From: GW2011-AR15 sp964512765 | GTDB taxonomy: Archaea > Nanobdellota > Nanobdellia > Woesearchaeales > GW2011-AR15 | Direction: 5' to 3' | Assembly (NCBI GenBank): GCA_964512765.1 | Contig: CAZEKF010000010.1 | Span: forward strand, 1 to 63,766 | DNA length: 63,766 bases | Shown here: piece after piece, positions 50,961-60,326 of the stretch | Layout of the letters: the number at the start of each line of letters is the position of its first letter | Numbering within the stretch: the stretch's first letter is position 1 | Notes under the pieces: model-generated | What the model was told of the DNA's origin: nothing | The model's input: the letters and a program-made list of their open reading frames with translations, nothing else | Database searches by the model: none | Program-made: the position numbers and the translations under genes

Positions 50961-51876
50961 TAAAAACGATTTAGTTGCAAGAGTTAGGAGCGGTCTTCCT
51001 GAAAAACAAATTGATATTATACCTAGCCAGTCTCATCATGATTTTGATCCTGTAAAAAAAATCTCTTCTGTTTTATCAAGATCTAAACCTTTGTCTGGAA
51101 GAATGTTTTTCGATGGAGGCAAATATCACTTACCAGGTCAAAGTGATGCTGATAAATACAGTCCAGGAGTATTTTCATTACTTCAATTTCTAGCTTCTGG
51201 TTTAGAAATAGGTGACACACACCTTCTTGGTAGGATTTCTCGCCGAGACCGTCGATACTATTTTGATGACGATGAAAGAACTCCTATTTCAACTGAGCGG
51301 TTTGTTTCTGTATTAAGGACTGCTGAAAATGAGCATGACGCTGTAATAAGACTAAGTTTAATGAGAATCAGGAACCATTATCTTGCAAATACATCACAAG
51401 CAAGAAGAGATCCTTCATTTTATAATATTGTTAAGCTTCCGTTAGAAGGAATTGCGCATAGTTTAGCAATGGATATGTATGAAAGAGAAACTATTAGGAA
51501 GTACTACAAACATCGAGGTATACCAGAAACGGATATTATTCCTGTAACTCCTGATAACATTTTAGCTGAACGTGACGAAGAATATCAGCAACCAGGAAAA
51601 GGTCTGGTTGGTCTAAACCCAGAAACATTGATAGCTGCTCATATTTTATACAGTCATTTACATGGGTTAGAAGAACGTTTAAAGACAGTTCAAAAAACTT
51701 TTGACTTGATTCTACTAGTTGGTTCAAGATTTTACCAAACACTGATTCAAAATACACAGATTTCGCAAAAAACAGATAATGCATTGTTAAGCAACCATCA
51801 TTTCAGGAAAGTATTTTTCTCAACTGTAGCATATTATCACATGTCATTAATAGAAGGTGGAAAATATGACAAGTGA
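50953..51876 (+). CDS. Unknown protein (gene 5 of conjugation operon)
   Basis: 307 residues, charged. Beta-rich N-terminal third (GRMFFDGGKYHLPGQSD near 49-65), then a mostly helical remainder with Arg-rich RISRRDRRYYFDDDE near 95-109 and MDMYERETIRKYYKHRG. No domain recognised. It overlaps gene 4 by 8 bases and gene 6 by 11, so its product is made together with the conjugation enzymes and may be a ligase-like or adaptor subunit. Confidence 0.65.
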   Translation: MPSKNDLVARVRSGLPEKQIDIIPSQSHHDFDPVKKISSVLSRSKPLSGRMFFDGGKYHLPGQSDADKYSPGVFSLLQFLASGLEIGDTHLLGRISRRDRRYYFDDDERTPISTERFVSVLRTAENEHDAVIRLSLMRIRNHYLANTSQARRDPSFYNIVKLPLEGIAHSLAMDMYERETIRKYYKHRGIPETDIIPVTPDNILAERDEEYQQPGKGLVGLNPETLIAAHILYSHLHGLEERLKTVQKTFDLILLVGSRFYQTLIQNTQISQKTDNALLSNHHFRKVFFSTVAYYHMSLIEGGKYDK

Positions 51877-52840
51877 TAGTACATACATTAAAAGACTAGT
51901 TGACAGGCTTAACACTGATGATGGATCTGATCCAACACCAATATTACCTGAAATAATGAAATATCACATTCGTAGAGATGTATTGAACGCTACAAAAAGA
52001 TTTTTTCCTCTTTACCAAGTAGGAGATGCAATGGATTATTGTCTGGAATTAATTCAACCTAATTATCCTATATCATGGATTAACATTGGCAGGCGTGTAC
52101 GTGAAGAAGGTACTGTTGCGATAGTACTGTACCACGAAACATCTGATGATAATAACCTTAGTGGAAGTATTGGTCTTGTTACCAATGTGAGAGGTTTTCA
52201 TAGATATACTGCGTGTGTAACTTTTCCTGTGACAGGAATGGTATCAGAAAAAGAGATTAAACAAGAGAATGTAGTAAACATACTCCCAAGCCAAAGCCCT
52301 GCCGACAATATACTTCCCGGCGATACTGTTACCATTACAAATGCAAACATTCTTTATCATGTTGTACCTGATGATGATCATCTAGATGATTTAGAAATGT
52401 TAGCTGAGACAGGTTCAAGACTTCCAAAGAGAAAACCAATGGCGCCTGTTCAAGTCTATGGTATGAAGACTGGTCAGGAGTATATTGTCCTTGGTACTGA
52501 ACATCGTTTTCTTTACGTGGCCCGTGAAGGTATGTCACATATTGAAAAAATTCCAAGAGGAAATGTTATTAAAAAAACAAAACATGACATTGACGCCAGG
52601 CCAGATCAAGAAATTAGAGATCTTGTTACTAGGACTATTCATGATTATTTTAGAAGAAAAAAAATCTACTATAAATATGGTATTATTAGACAACTAATGA
52701 GAGAAGAAGCATTATTAGGTCAACCAGATTTGGTCAGAAGAACTTTTGAAAAAGAAGAACTAGGTCAATACGATGAAATTATAAAAGGATTTAATGTAAT
52801 TGAAAATGTTAAACGAGCTCTATCAAGCCAAAATAGCTAA
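51866..52840 (+). CDS. Unknown protein with SH3-like barrel segments (gene 6 of conjugation operon)
   Basis: 324 residues. Two beta-rich stretches (about 75-125, REEGTVAIVLYHE and GFHRYTACVTF; and about 145-230, ending with EYIVLGTEHRFLYVAREG) look like small barrels, followed by a basic helical C-terminus. No catalytic motif. Start ATG 51866 with GAAGGTGG just upstream is preferred over GTG 51857. Overlaps gene 7 by 35 bases. Confidence 0.6.
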   Translation: MTSDSTYIKRLVDRLNTDDGSDPTPILPEIMKYHIRRDVLNATKRFFPLYQVGDAMDYCLELIQPNYPISWINIGRRVREEGTVAIVLYHETSDDNNLSGSIGLVTNVRGFHRYTACVTFPVTGMVSEKEIKQENVVNILPSQSPADNILPGDTVTITNANILYHVVPDDDHLDDLEMLAETGSRLPKRKPMAPVQVYGMKTGQEYIVLGTEHRFLYVAREGMSHIEKIPRGNVIKKTKHDIDARPDQEIRDLVTRTIHDYFRRKKIYYKYGIIRQLMREEALLGQPDLVRRTFEKEELGQYDEIIKGFNVIENVKRALSSQNS

Positions 52841-53567
52841 AATATTCCAGAAAGCAGTACCACATCTAGATTTTAGTACTCTTGAATCTAAAAGTATAAG
52901 AAACCAGCTTTTGGCACATTTTTTAATTGAACATTTAACAGAAACTCAAATCAGAGAAGCTGTAAAAAGAGATTCAAGACAAGATTGTATTCCTAAACTT
53001 GTTATCCTTGACGAGACTAATTATGTTACTGATAGATACATGCTATTCATTAACTGGAAAAGAGATGAAAAACCAGATCATATGTTTGGTAAAAATTATG
53101 ATAGGCGTGGTTATGGTACTGTGTTTTGTGGTAGTTCGTTAGATAAAGTAGTAATGATTTCAGCTTTAAGAATACACAATACACTTAATCAAACCAAAGA
53201 ATACTGTGTTCCTTATGCTGAACAAAGAGAAGCTGATATATCACATTTATTAGACAGTGATGCTTTCAGGAATCTTTCTGAAGGTGCAGATCCTGCACAT
53301 GCTGCAGGGTGTTACATGAACGTCCTTGAAAAGGGAACATCTCCACAAGACATACCTGTGTACGAGGCTAGATTGGACACTATCACAAGCTCACCTGAAC
53401 TAAGACAGTTAATAGCATTCAAAGGATTTCATGACAGGACAGTGAGAGAAGAACAAAGGCAAGCTAACATTTCTGCGTTACAAAGTGATATGAACATGGG
53501 TTATGTATTTTTACAATCAGTTAAAAACTGGCACTTAGATTATTTGCATAGGCTTGACACAATATAA
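52806..53567 (+). CDS. Unknown protein (gene 7 of conjugation operon)
   Basis: 253 residues, alpha/beta, with VFCGSSLDKVVMISALRIHN near 102-121 and a helical C-terminus. Two Cys near 135 and 166. No family recognised. ATG 52806 is used; a TTG lies two codons upstream. Last gene of the operon; the hairpin 29 bases downstream is the likely end of the transcript. Confidence 0.6.
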   Translation: MLNELYQAKIAKIFQKAVPHLDFSTLESKSIRNQLLAHFLIEHLTETQIREAVKRDSRQDCIPKLVILDETNYVTDRYMLFINWKRDEKPDHMFGKNYDRRGYGTVFCGSSLDKVVMISALRIHNTLNQTKEYCVPYAEQREADISHLLDSDAFRNLSEGADPAHAAGCYMNVLEKGTSPQDIPVYEARLDTITSSPELRQLIAFKGFHDRTVREEQRQANISALQSDMNMGYVFLQSVKNWHLDYLHRLDTI

Positions 53568-53595
53568 AATTTATAAGTTCTCAAGAAAAAATGTT

Positions 53596-53613
53596 GAGGA
53601 ACAAAAGTTCCTC
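53596..53613 (+). terminator. Hairpin after the conjugation operon
   Basis: GAGGAAC-AAAA-GTTCCTC, 7 bp perfect stem with 4-base loop, followed by an A/T-rich run rather than a T tract. A terminator or mRNA 3'-end stabiliser. Confidence 0.5.
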
Positions 53614-53727
53614 TGAAATAATAAAACCCCTAGTCTTTGTGCTATATATTTTATGGAGCTATGTCCTTTATATACTTTTTGGTTTGATAATCTAAAGATT
53701 TTTATACAGAAAATTGTTTAAAATTTA

Positions 53728-53784
53728 TTGGGGTGGTTAAAAATTATTGCAATAATAGGTAGTCAATGGAGTGGTTCTTTATGA
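53728..53784 (+). pseudogene. Remnant resembling the 5' end of purA
   Basis: A short frame reading LKIIAIIGSQW and then SGSL-stop. It matches the N-terminus of the downstream PurA (VAIIGSQWGDE), where GSQW is the invariant P-loop start. Codons differ from the intact gene, so it is an older or diverged copy. It lies about 1.4 kb upstream of purA, with the endonuclease gene in between. The rest of 53568-53887 holds only a hairpin and a small ORF. Confidence 0.55.
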
Positions 53785-53891
53785 TTTCCGTTTTCAATAA
53801 GTTAAACTCTTTGTTTACCTCCTTAGAAGATTTCTTTGCAAACAATATATGCAAGGGTATGAAAGAAATCAAAAGAGGTGTAATAACATGA
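53781..53891 (+). other. 36-codon ORF overlapping the endonuclease start
   Basis: ATG 53781 to TGA 53891, encoding MISVFNKLNSLFTSLEDFF and a basic end. Its stop overlaps the endonuclease ATG (ATGA), which would allow translational coupling. No clear ribosome-binding site of its own. Confidence 0.35.
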
Positions 53892-55144
53892 GTTTAAACA
53901 TAATTAATGAACAACCATCCAAACACTTCCAATCAGACTCCAATAAAATTGACTTATTAAAATCACTTCAATCTACTGAATTTAATCAATTTGTAAAAGA
54001 AAAGTTTAATATTCAAAATATTGAAATAAAAACTCACCCAAAAACCATTAAGTTTCGAAGGTGGAAACAAAGTTGGCCACTACCAAAAAATCTTTCTGTA
54101 GAATTAGACACAATTAGATATACCGATTCAAGAGCCGATCAAAGTATTATAAAAAATTCTTTGTGGTCCAAGATCGAACATTTGGAAGAATTCAAAAAAA
54201 GATCCAAATTAATAAAGCCAAACTACTGGGGTGCACAGTTTAGAATCCCTTACAAAATTATAAAAAATCGAGTTTCCATTAAAATTCATGATAATTGGAT
54301 ATTCAGAAATTATGTTCCGAAAAAAGATGATTTTTACTATGAAAAAGAATGGATTTATCTAAACATTCCTGATGAATTTATTTGGATTGGATACAAATCA
54401 AATGATTTTCATAATAATTTCATCTTTCTTCCAAGATATATCAGAACAGACAATTTTTTCTTTGAAGGTCTTGGGTTGCAGCAGGGAGACGGTACTCAAG
54501 CATATGGGGATGTGCATATTACATTTACAAATTCTAATATTAATTTAGTAGTGCATCAAGTTAAATGGTTTGAAAGATTAGGAATTAATAAGAACGCCAT
54601 TAGGATCTATCCTGAACTCCCTAATCTAAATTATAACGAAGAATTTGAGAAACAAAAAGAAAAACTAATAGATTATGGAATTAAAAAAATACAATTTAGA
54701 AAACCTAAAATAGGACAGAATTGTGTTAAGCCTAATATCCAATTAGTTTTTCACAATAGATTGTTTAAACTATATTATCTGTTTCTACTTAAGAATCTGA
54801 GGGATCTGGTTCTTACAAATAAGAATTATATAATCTCTTATTTAAAAGGTATCTTCGCTTCAGAGGGATGTGTAAGAACTAATTCAAGGAAAACCATAAA
54901 TAATGTAAAAATAAGTGTTAAGTCAAAAACAAGAAGAGAATTCTACAAAAAATGTTTAAGAAAACTAAAGATTTATCCTTCAAAGGATGAACTCACAAAA
55001 AACTCAGAAGCTGTTATAATTACTAATTCAATTAATTTTAAAAAGTTATATAACCTGGGATTATTGGATTTACATATAAATAAAAAAAGAAAATTTGAAA
55101 GTGCAATAAAAAACTACAAGAAAATTAAAATAATGGAGGAATGA
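53888..55144 (+). CDS. LAGLIDADG homing endonuclease upstream of purA
   Basis: 418 residues, larger than the other two endonucleases. First motif FFEGLGLQQGDGTQ (about 195-208), second YLKGIFASEGCVRTN (about 317-331); acidic residues Asp and Glu occupy the catalytic positions. The N-terminal 180 residues are an extra domain with HDNWIFRNYVPKKDDFYYE. Start ATG 53888 has GAGGTG 7 bases upstream. It is wedged between a purA 5' remnant and intact purA, whose ATG follows its stop by 5 bases. It is not spliced as an intein: purA has its own start and an unbroken frame. Confidence 0.85.
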   Translation: MSLNIINEQPSKHFQSDSNKIDLLKSLQSTEFNQFVKEKFNIQNIEIKTHPKTIKFRRWKQSWPLPKNLSVELDTIRYTDSRADQSIIKNSLWSKIEHLEEFKKRSKLIKPNYWGAQFRIPYKIIKNRVSIKIHDNWIFRNYVPKKDDFYYEKEWIYLNIPDEFIWIGYKSNDFHNNFIFLPRYIRTDNFFFEGLGLQQGDGTQAYGDVHITFTNSNINLVVHQVKWFERLGINKNAIRIYPELPNLNYNEEFEKQKEKLIDYGIKKIQFRKPKIGQNCVKPNIQLVFHNRLFKLYYLFLLKNLRDLVLTNKNYIISYLKGIFASEGCVRTNSRKTINNVKISVKSKTRREFYKKCLRKLKIYPSKDELTKNSEAVIITNSINFKKLYNLGLLDLHINKKRKFESAIKNYKKIKIMEE

Positions 55145-55149
55145 TATAA

Positions 55150-56418
55150 ATGAACAAAGTAGCAATTATAGGTTCTCAGTGGGGGGACGAAGCAAAAGGG
55201 AAGTGCACGGATATTCTAGCTGAAAAAGCAGACTATGTTGTAAGATTTCAAGGTGGAAACAACGCCGGCCACACCGTTGTTGTAGGAGATGAAACTTATA
55301 AACTACACTTAATACCTTCTGGCGCTATTCATGGAAAAAAGTGTATGATAGCAAACGGTGTTGTTCTTGATCCAAGAGTGCTAGTTAAAGAGTTAGATGC
55401 ATTAGAACAAAGAAATATTAAAGTTGATTTAGTTATTGATCCATTAACTTCTATTATTATGCCGTATCATAATGTGTTAGATGGCATGTCTGAAATTGCT
55501 TTGAAAGATAAAAAAATTGGGACAACTAAAAGAGGAATTGGACCTGCTTATGGTGATAAATACGGTAGAACATCTATTAGGTTTGTTGAGATGTTAGATC
55601 CTGAAGTATTTAAAAGAAAGTTACATAATAACTTTATTCATAAGAAAAAAATTGTTGAGAATGTGTATGGTCAAGAATTTGAATTAGATGAAGAAGAGAT
55701 CTATAATGAATATTCTCAGTTAGCTGAAAAATTAAGAAAATATCTTGGAGATGTTTCTAAACTTGTGTATGAAGCTAAAGATAAGAAAATAATATTTGAG
55801 GGTGCACAAGGTACTTTCTTGGATATTAGTTATGGTACATATCCTTATGTTACAAGTTCACATCCTATTTCAGGAGGAATATTTGCAGATGTTGGTATAC
55901 CGCCTACCAAATTAAACGTTGTTGCGATTGTAAAAGCTTACACCACAAGAGTAGGTGCAGGTCCTTTCTTAACTGAGCTACACGATAAGACAGGTGACCA
56001 TTTAGTTGATGTTGGTAAAGAATTTGGTACAACAACTGGTAGAAGAAGAAGGTGTGGTTGGTTAGATTTGGTTATGTTAAAATATTCTACTAGGCTGAAC
56101 GGGTTCACGTCATTAGCAATAACCAAACTTGACGTGTTATCTGGTATTGAAACAGTAAAAGTTGGTGTTAAATATACTAAAGATGGTGAAGAAGTTGAGT
56201 TTCCATTAACAATTGACCAATTAGAAAAATGCGAAGTTGAGTACAAAGAATTTCCTGGGTTTAACATAACAGGCAATGAACAAAGTTACGAAGAACTTGA
56301 TGAAAATGCTCAAGCGTATTTAGAATTCATGGAAGAATGTTTAGGAGTTCCAATATCAATAGTATCAATAGGGCCAAAGAGATCAGAGACAATTGTCAAG
56401 AGTGAGATTGAGTTCTGA
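55150..56418 (+). CDS. purA: Adenylosuccinate synthetase
   Basis: 422 residues. It converts IMP, aspartate and GTP to adenylosuccinate. IIGSQWGDEAKGKCTD at the start (GDEGKGK-like P-loop, with Ala for the central Gly), GGNNAGHTVV, TKRGIGPAY, EGAQGTFLD and TTGRRRRCGWLDL are all present. GGAGGAA upstream of the ATG overlaps the end of the endonuclease gene. Its 3' end overlaps the convergent PRTase-like gene by 23 bases. Confidence 0.96.
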   Translation: MNKVAIIGSQWGDEAKGKCTDILAEKADYVVRFQGGNNAGHTVVVGDETYKLHLIPSGAIHGKKCMIANGVVLDPRVLVKELDALEQRNIKVDLVIDPLTSIIMPYHNVLDGMSEIALKDKKIGTTKRGIGPAYGDKYGRTSIRFVEMLDPEVFKRKLHNNFIHKKKIVENVYGQEFELDEEEIYNEYSQLAEKLRKYLGDVSKLVYEAKDKKIIFEGAQGTFLDISYGTYPYVTSSHPISGGIFADVGIPPTKLNVVAIVKAYTTRVGAGPFLTELHDKTGDHLVDVGKEFGTTTGRRRRCGWLDLVMLKYSTRLNGFTSLAITKLDVLSGIETVKVGVKYTKDGEEVEFPLTIDQLEKCEVEYKEFPGFNITGNEQSYEELDENAQAYLEFMEECLGVPISIVSIGPKRSETIVKSEIEF

Positions 56419-57244
56419 GTATGTCAACCACTCCACTATAATCTAAACCTAACTCATCCATCACTATTTGAAGATTTACCCAAGGTGGAATTGCTTTGGG
56501 ATCAACAGGGATATCTATTGTTGGAAGTAAAGGTCTCCAGGTTTCTGGTTTATATTCATATGCAACCCATAATGGTAATCCACTAGAGGGTGTCTCAAAT
56601 ACTTGTGCATGGAAATGTAATCCCTCCAACGATTGTCCCGCAGCAGCATAATCTGGTTTTACGTGTAAAACACCCCTAAAAATTGGTGCATTTAATTTTT
56701 CAACTGGCATAGTCAGATAACGACTAATGTTATTTTCTGCCCAAATATATCTAGCTTGTGAACTAATTTCTATTTGAGGCTCTCCTGTTGATTTCATTAA
56801 TCTTCTGTAATCTCTAGAGAACGCTTCTATTTTTCTGGATCTATGGTCCTTTCTTTTCATATATTCTAACTCATCGCTAGCAACATCTAATGTACTTCCA
56901 TCTTGCACAAGATCATCCAGTAAAAAAGTAGGCACTCCCTCACTCATACTACTAATTAACTCTATCTGTTCTAATGGTGACAATTCTTTAACCCATTCAA
57001 CTATATTACCTGATTTATTTTCACCATATTTTGATGTTTGTTCAGTAAAAACATTTACACTCAATCCTAGAGCATTAAGATGTGGTATTAGATTCTGAGC
57101 TGGCCAGTCTGCACCAACTAAAATGTAAATTAAATTTATTGTATTTGCTCCAGCGCACAACTCCATCATTTGATCCCCTATTGTAACAACATCACGAATT
57201 ACTTCACTATTAGGAACAAATCTATATTCATACTCATCTGCCAT
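56396..57244 (-). CDS. Phosphoribosyltransferase-like protein
   Basis: 282 residues. FLLDDLVQDGSTLDVASDEL (about 101-120) matches the PRPP-loop pattern (DD.V.dG.T). Rossmann-like strands precede it (INLIYILVGADWPAQNL). The C-terminal 150 residues are unknown. Placed between purA and guaA, so a purine-related role is plausible, but the substrate is not readable. Divergent from guaA across 209 AT-rich bases with promoter signals. Confidence 0.6.
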   Translation of the reverse strand: MADEYEYRFVPNSEVIRDVVTIGDQMMELCAGANTINLIYILVGADWPAQNLIPHLNALGLSVNVFTEQTSKYGENKSGNIVEWVKELSPLEQIELISSMSEGVPTFLLDDLVQDGSTLDVASDELEYMKRKDHRSRKIEAFSRDYRRLMKSTGEPQIEISSQARYIWAENNISRYLTMPVEKLNAPIFRGVLHVKPDYAAAGQSLEGLHFHAQVFETPSSGLPLWVAYEYKPETWRPLLPTIDIPVDPKAIPPWVNLQIVMDELGLDYSGVVDILRTQSHS

Positions 57245-57453
57245 TGCATTCCCCCTTCTGTTTGCTTAAAAAAAGTTTTATGAGAATTATTTTGTTTTTA
57301 ATTTAGCATTCCCCAATTAAATTAATTATTTACTTCTTTTTATTTATTTCTATTTTAGAGTAAACACAATTAGTTATTACTGAAACTAGAAAAGGATATA
57401 AATAGTAGAAATATTAGAAAAAGTATACGGGGTGGAGTAATTTAAGTGATAGC

Positions 57454-59001
57454 ATGATTAGTATTATTAATTGTGGAAGCCAATATACTCAACTTATAGC
57501 AAGAAGAGTTCGAGAAGATAACGTTTATTCTGAAATTGTACCACATGATACTCCATGGGATGAATTAAACAAACCAGGGCTTGAAGGAGTTATTATTTCA
57601 GGTGGACCTGACAGTGTATACGAAGCAGGAGCAATGACAATTGATAAAAATATTCTAACTCAAGATAGAGTACCTGTTCTGGGAACTTGTTATGGTATGC
57701 AATTAATTAGTTATCTGCTCGGTGGAAAAGTTGAGTCCTATGATAAAAAAGAATATGGTGACAATACCATAACAATACTAACTGATAATCTTTTGTTTAA
57801 GGATATACCTAAATCAACAAACGTTTGGATGAGCCACGGTGATTCTGTTACTGAATTACCTGAAGGATTTAACGTTATTGCAAGATCAAGTTATGGTCAT
57901 TCTGCTGCTATTCATCGTGGAAATATCTACGGTATTCAATTTCATGCTGAAGTTAATCACACGCCGTTTGGAAGACATATGCTTAAGAATTATTTAGATA
58001 TTTGTCAGGCTAAAAGAACTTGGACTCCTGAAAAAATGATTGACAAAAGCATTGCCTATATTAGAGCAACTATAGGCGATTACCAGGGCCCAATCCTTTC
58101 AGCTGTAAGTGGTGGAGTCGACTCTTCAGTAGCTACTGCATTAGTAGCGCTCGAATGGATCGATAGATTGTATGCTGCTTTTGTAAACAATGGTCTTCTT
58201 AGAAAAGGTGAGCCTGAACAAGTTGTAAATACATTCCAAAAAGTGATACCGAATTTCACTGGTCTTAACGCTATTGAAGATTTCATGGATATATTGAACG
58301 GTGTTACAGAACCTGAAGCAAAGAGAAGACACATTGGTGAACTATTTATTAGGATTTTTGAACAATATGCAAAGACAATATCTCCTGTACCAGAATTTCT
58401 TATCCAAGGTACAATATATCCTGATGTCGTTGAAAGTGCAGAAGATAAAAGAAATGAAGGTGCACATCGAATAAAAACTCATCATAATGTAGGTGGTTTG
58501 CCTGATGATATGCAATTCACATTAATCGAACCTTTAAGATATCTCTTTAAGGATGAAGTCAGAGCTATTGGCGAAGCATTAGGACTACCTGACGAAATTG
58601 TTTGGCGCCAACCCTTCCCTGGACCAGGATTAGCTATACGTTGCCCAGGTGAAGTTACATGGGAACGATTAGAGCGTTTGCGGGATGCAGATTACATTTT
58701 TACTAGTGAACTAGATCAAGCAGGATTATTAAGAATGAAAGGAAGTGAGGGAAGTGCCCAAGCTTTTGCAGTTCTTCTTCCAGTTAAATCTGTGGGAGTA
58801 ATGGGAGATGATAGAACATATGAAGAACCTGTTGTTCTTCGGGCAGTACAAACTGATGATTTTATGACTGCTACTGCTGCACTTTTGCCCCCGGATCTTA
58901 TTGTACATATTGGAACTCGCATTGTTAACGAAGTGGAAGGTATCAATCGTGTTATGTATGATTATACTTCCAAACCTCCAGCAACTATAGAATGGGAATA
59001 A
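57454..59001 (+). CDS. guaA: GMP synthase (glutamine-hydrolysing), fused form
   Basis: 515 residues combining a class I glutamine amidotransferase (1-190; nucleophile Cys in GTCYGMQL near 87-94, catalytic His/Glu in FHAEVNHTPFG) and the ATP-pyrophosphatase (SAVSGGVDSSVATALV near 215-230) plus dimerisation domain. Many archaea split these into two genes, so the fused bacterial-like form may reflect transfer. XMP to GMP. TATA-like gatataaat lies about 60 bases upstream, and GGGGTGGAG before the ATG. Confidence 0.96.
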   Translation: MISIINCGSQYTQLIARRVREDNVYSEIVPHDTPWDELNKPGLEGVIISGGPDSVYEAGAMTIDKNILTQDRVPVLGTCYGMQLISYLLGGKVESYDKKEYGDNTITILTDNLLFKDIPKSTNVWMSHGDSVTELPEGFNVIARSSYGHSAAIHRGNIYGIQFHAEVNHTPFGRHMLKNYLDICQAKRTWTPEKMIDKSIAYIRATIGDYQGPILSAVSGGVDSSVATALVALEWIDRLYAAFVNNGLLRKGEPEQVVNTFQKVIPNFTGLNAIEDFMDILNGVTEPEAKRRHIGELFIRIFEQYAKTISPVPEFLIQGTIYPDVVESAEDKRNEGAHRIKTHHNVGGLPDDMQFTLIEPLRYLFKDEVRAIGEALGLPDEIVWRQPFPGPGLAIRCPGEVTWERLERLRDADYIFTSELDQAGLLRMKGSEGSAQAFAVLLPVKSVGVMGDDRTYEEPVVLRAVQTDDFMTATAALLPPDLIVHIGTRIVNEVEGINRVMYDYTSKPPATIEWE

Positions 59002-59033
59002 CAATATAAATTTAAACAAAATACTTCTTTATT

Positions 59034-60326
59034 ATGACCTTAACTTCAATCTCACCAATAGACGGACGTTATTCAAACAAAACAAAAAAATTAAACAAAT
59101 ATTTCTCTGAATATGCTTTAATAAAAAAAAGGTTATTTGTTGAACTCGAATATTTGAAAGAGTTAGGTAAAGGTGATTATTTAGATCTTCATGATAACTT
59201 TGATTTAGAAGAAGCAAAGAAAGTTAAAGAAATTGAGAAAAAAACTAACCACGATGTTAAAGCTGTTGAATATTATATTAAAAAAAAAGTTCCTGATACT
59301 GTTAAAGAATTTGTTCATTATGGATTAACAAGCGCTGATGTTAATAATTTAGCATATTCATTAATAGTTAAAGAATTTGTTGAAGATTTTTTTAATAAAA
59401 AAATTGAATCAATAATTAACAAATTAAAAGAACTAAGCAATGAAAATAAATCTGTACCAATGCTAGCAAGAACTCATGGCCAGCCTGCGTCGCCAACTAC
59501 ATTAGGAAAAGAGTTCTTTGTTTTCAGTGTAAGATTAAAAAAACAATTTAACAAATTAAAACAAATCAAATTAACAGCTAAATTAAACGGAGCAACTGGT
59601 AACTATAGTGCGTTAACGATTGCAGAACCTGATAAAGATTGGATAGAGTTTAGTAAGACATTCATCAACAAATTAGGGTTAGAACAAAATTTAATAACAA
59701 CCCAGATAGAACCAAAAGACACATTAATAGAATTGTTCCATGTTGTTAAACGAATTAATAATATAATCTTAAATCTAGATAAAGACATATGGTTGTACAT
59801 ATTACAGGAATATTTTAGTTTAAAGAAAAAAGATTCTGAAATAGGAAGTTCAACAATGCCTCATAAAGTTAATCCAATTGATTTTGAAAATTCTGAAGGT
59901 AATATTAAAATAGCAAATTCATTGTTAACTGGGTTTGAATCATTACAAGTATCAAGGTTACAACGTGATCTAAGCGATAGTACAGTCATGAGAAACATTG
60001 GTGTAAGTTTTGCACATTGTGTTATTGCATATGATTCAACATTAAAAGGTTTGAAAAAATTAGTTCCTAATTTGGAAAAAATAAACAAAGATCTTGAACA
60101 ACATCCTGAAGTGTTGACAGAAGCTGTCCAAACAATATTAAGAAAAAATCAACAAGTAAATGCGTATGAAAAATTAAAAGATTTGTCAAGAGGAAAAAAA
60201 CTAACATTAAATGAACTAAGAGAATTTATTGAAAATTTAGATATAGAAAAAGAAGATAAAGAAACATTATTAAAATTAGAACCTAAAGATTATGTTGGGT
60301 TAGCGCAAGAGTTATGTGACAATTAA
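59034..60326 (+). CDS. purB: Adenylosuccinate lyase
   Basis: 430 residues of the fumarase/aspartase superfamily. SPIDGRYSNKTKKL at the start, ARTHGQPASPTTLGKE, and the signature SSTMPHKVNPIDFENSEGN (about 278-296). It acts both on SAICAR and adenylosuccinate. The SPIDGRY start and length fit the bacterial-type PurB. Follows guaA by 32 bases and ends overlapping the convergent YdeI-like gene by 4. Confidence 0.96.
   Translation: MTLTSISPIDGRYSNKTKKLNKYFSEYALIKKRLFVELEYLKELGKGDYLDLHDNFDLEEAKKVKEIEKKTNHDVKAVEYYIKKKVPDTVKEFVHYGLTSADVNNLAYSLIVKEFVEDFFNKKIESIINKLKELSNENKSVPMLARTHGQPASPTTLGKEFFVFSVRLKKQFNKLKQIKLTAKLNGATGNYSALTIAEPDKDWIEFSKTFINKLGLEQNLITTQIEPKDTLIELFHVVKRINNIILNLDKDIWLYILQEYFSLKKKDSEIGSSTMPHKVNPIDFENSEGNIKIANSLLTGFESLQVSRLQRDLSDSTVMRNIGVSFAHCVIAYDSTLKGLKKLVPNLEKINKDLEQHPEVLTEAVQTILRKNQQVNAYEKLKDLSRGKKLTLNELREFIENLDIEKEDKETLLKLEPKDYVGLAQELCDN

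Noticed and set aside
53888..56418. Intein within PurA
   Set aside because: The endonuclease has separate start and stop codons, no splicing motifs, and purA is complete downstream.
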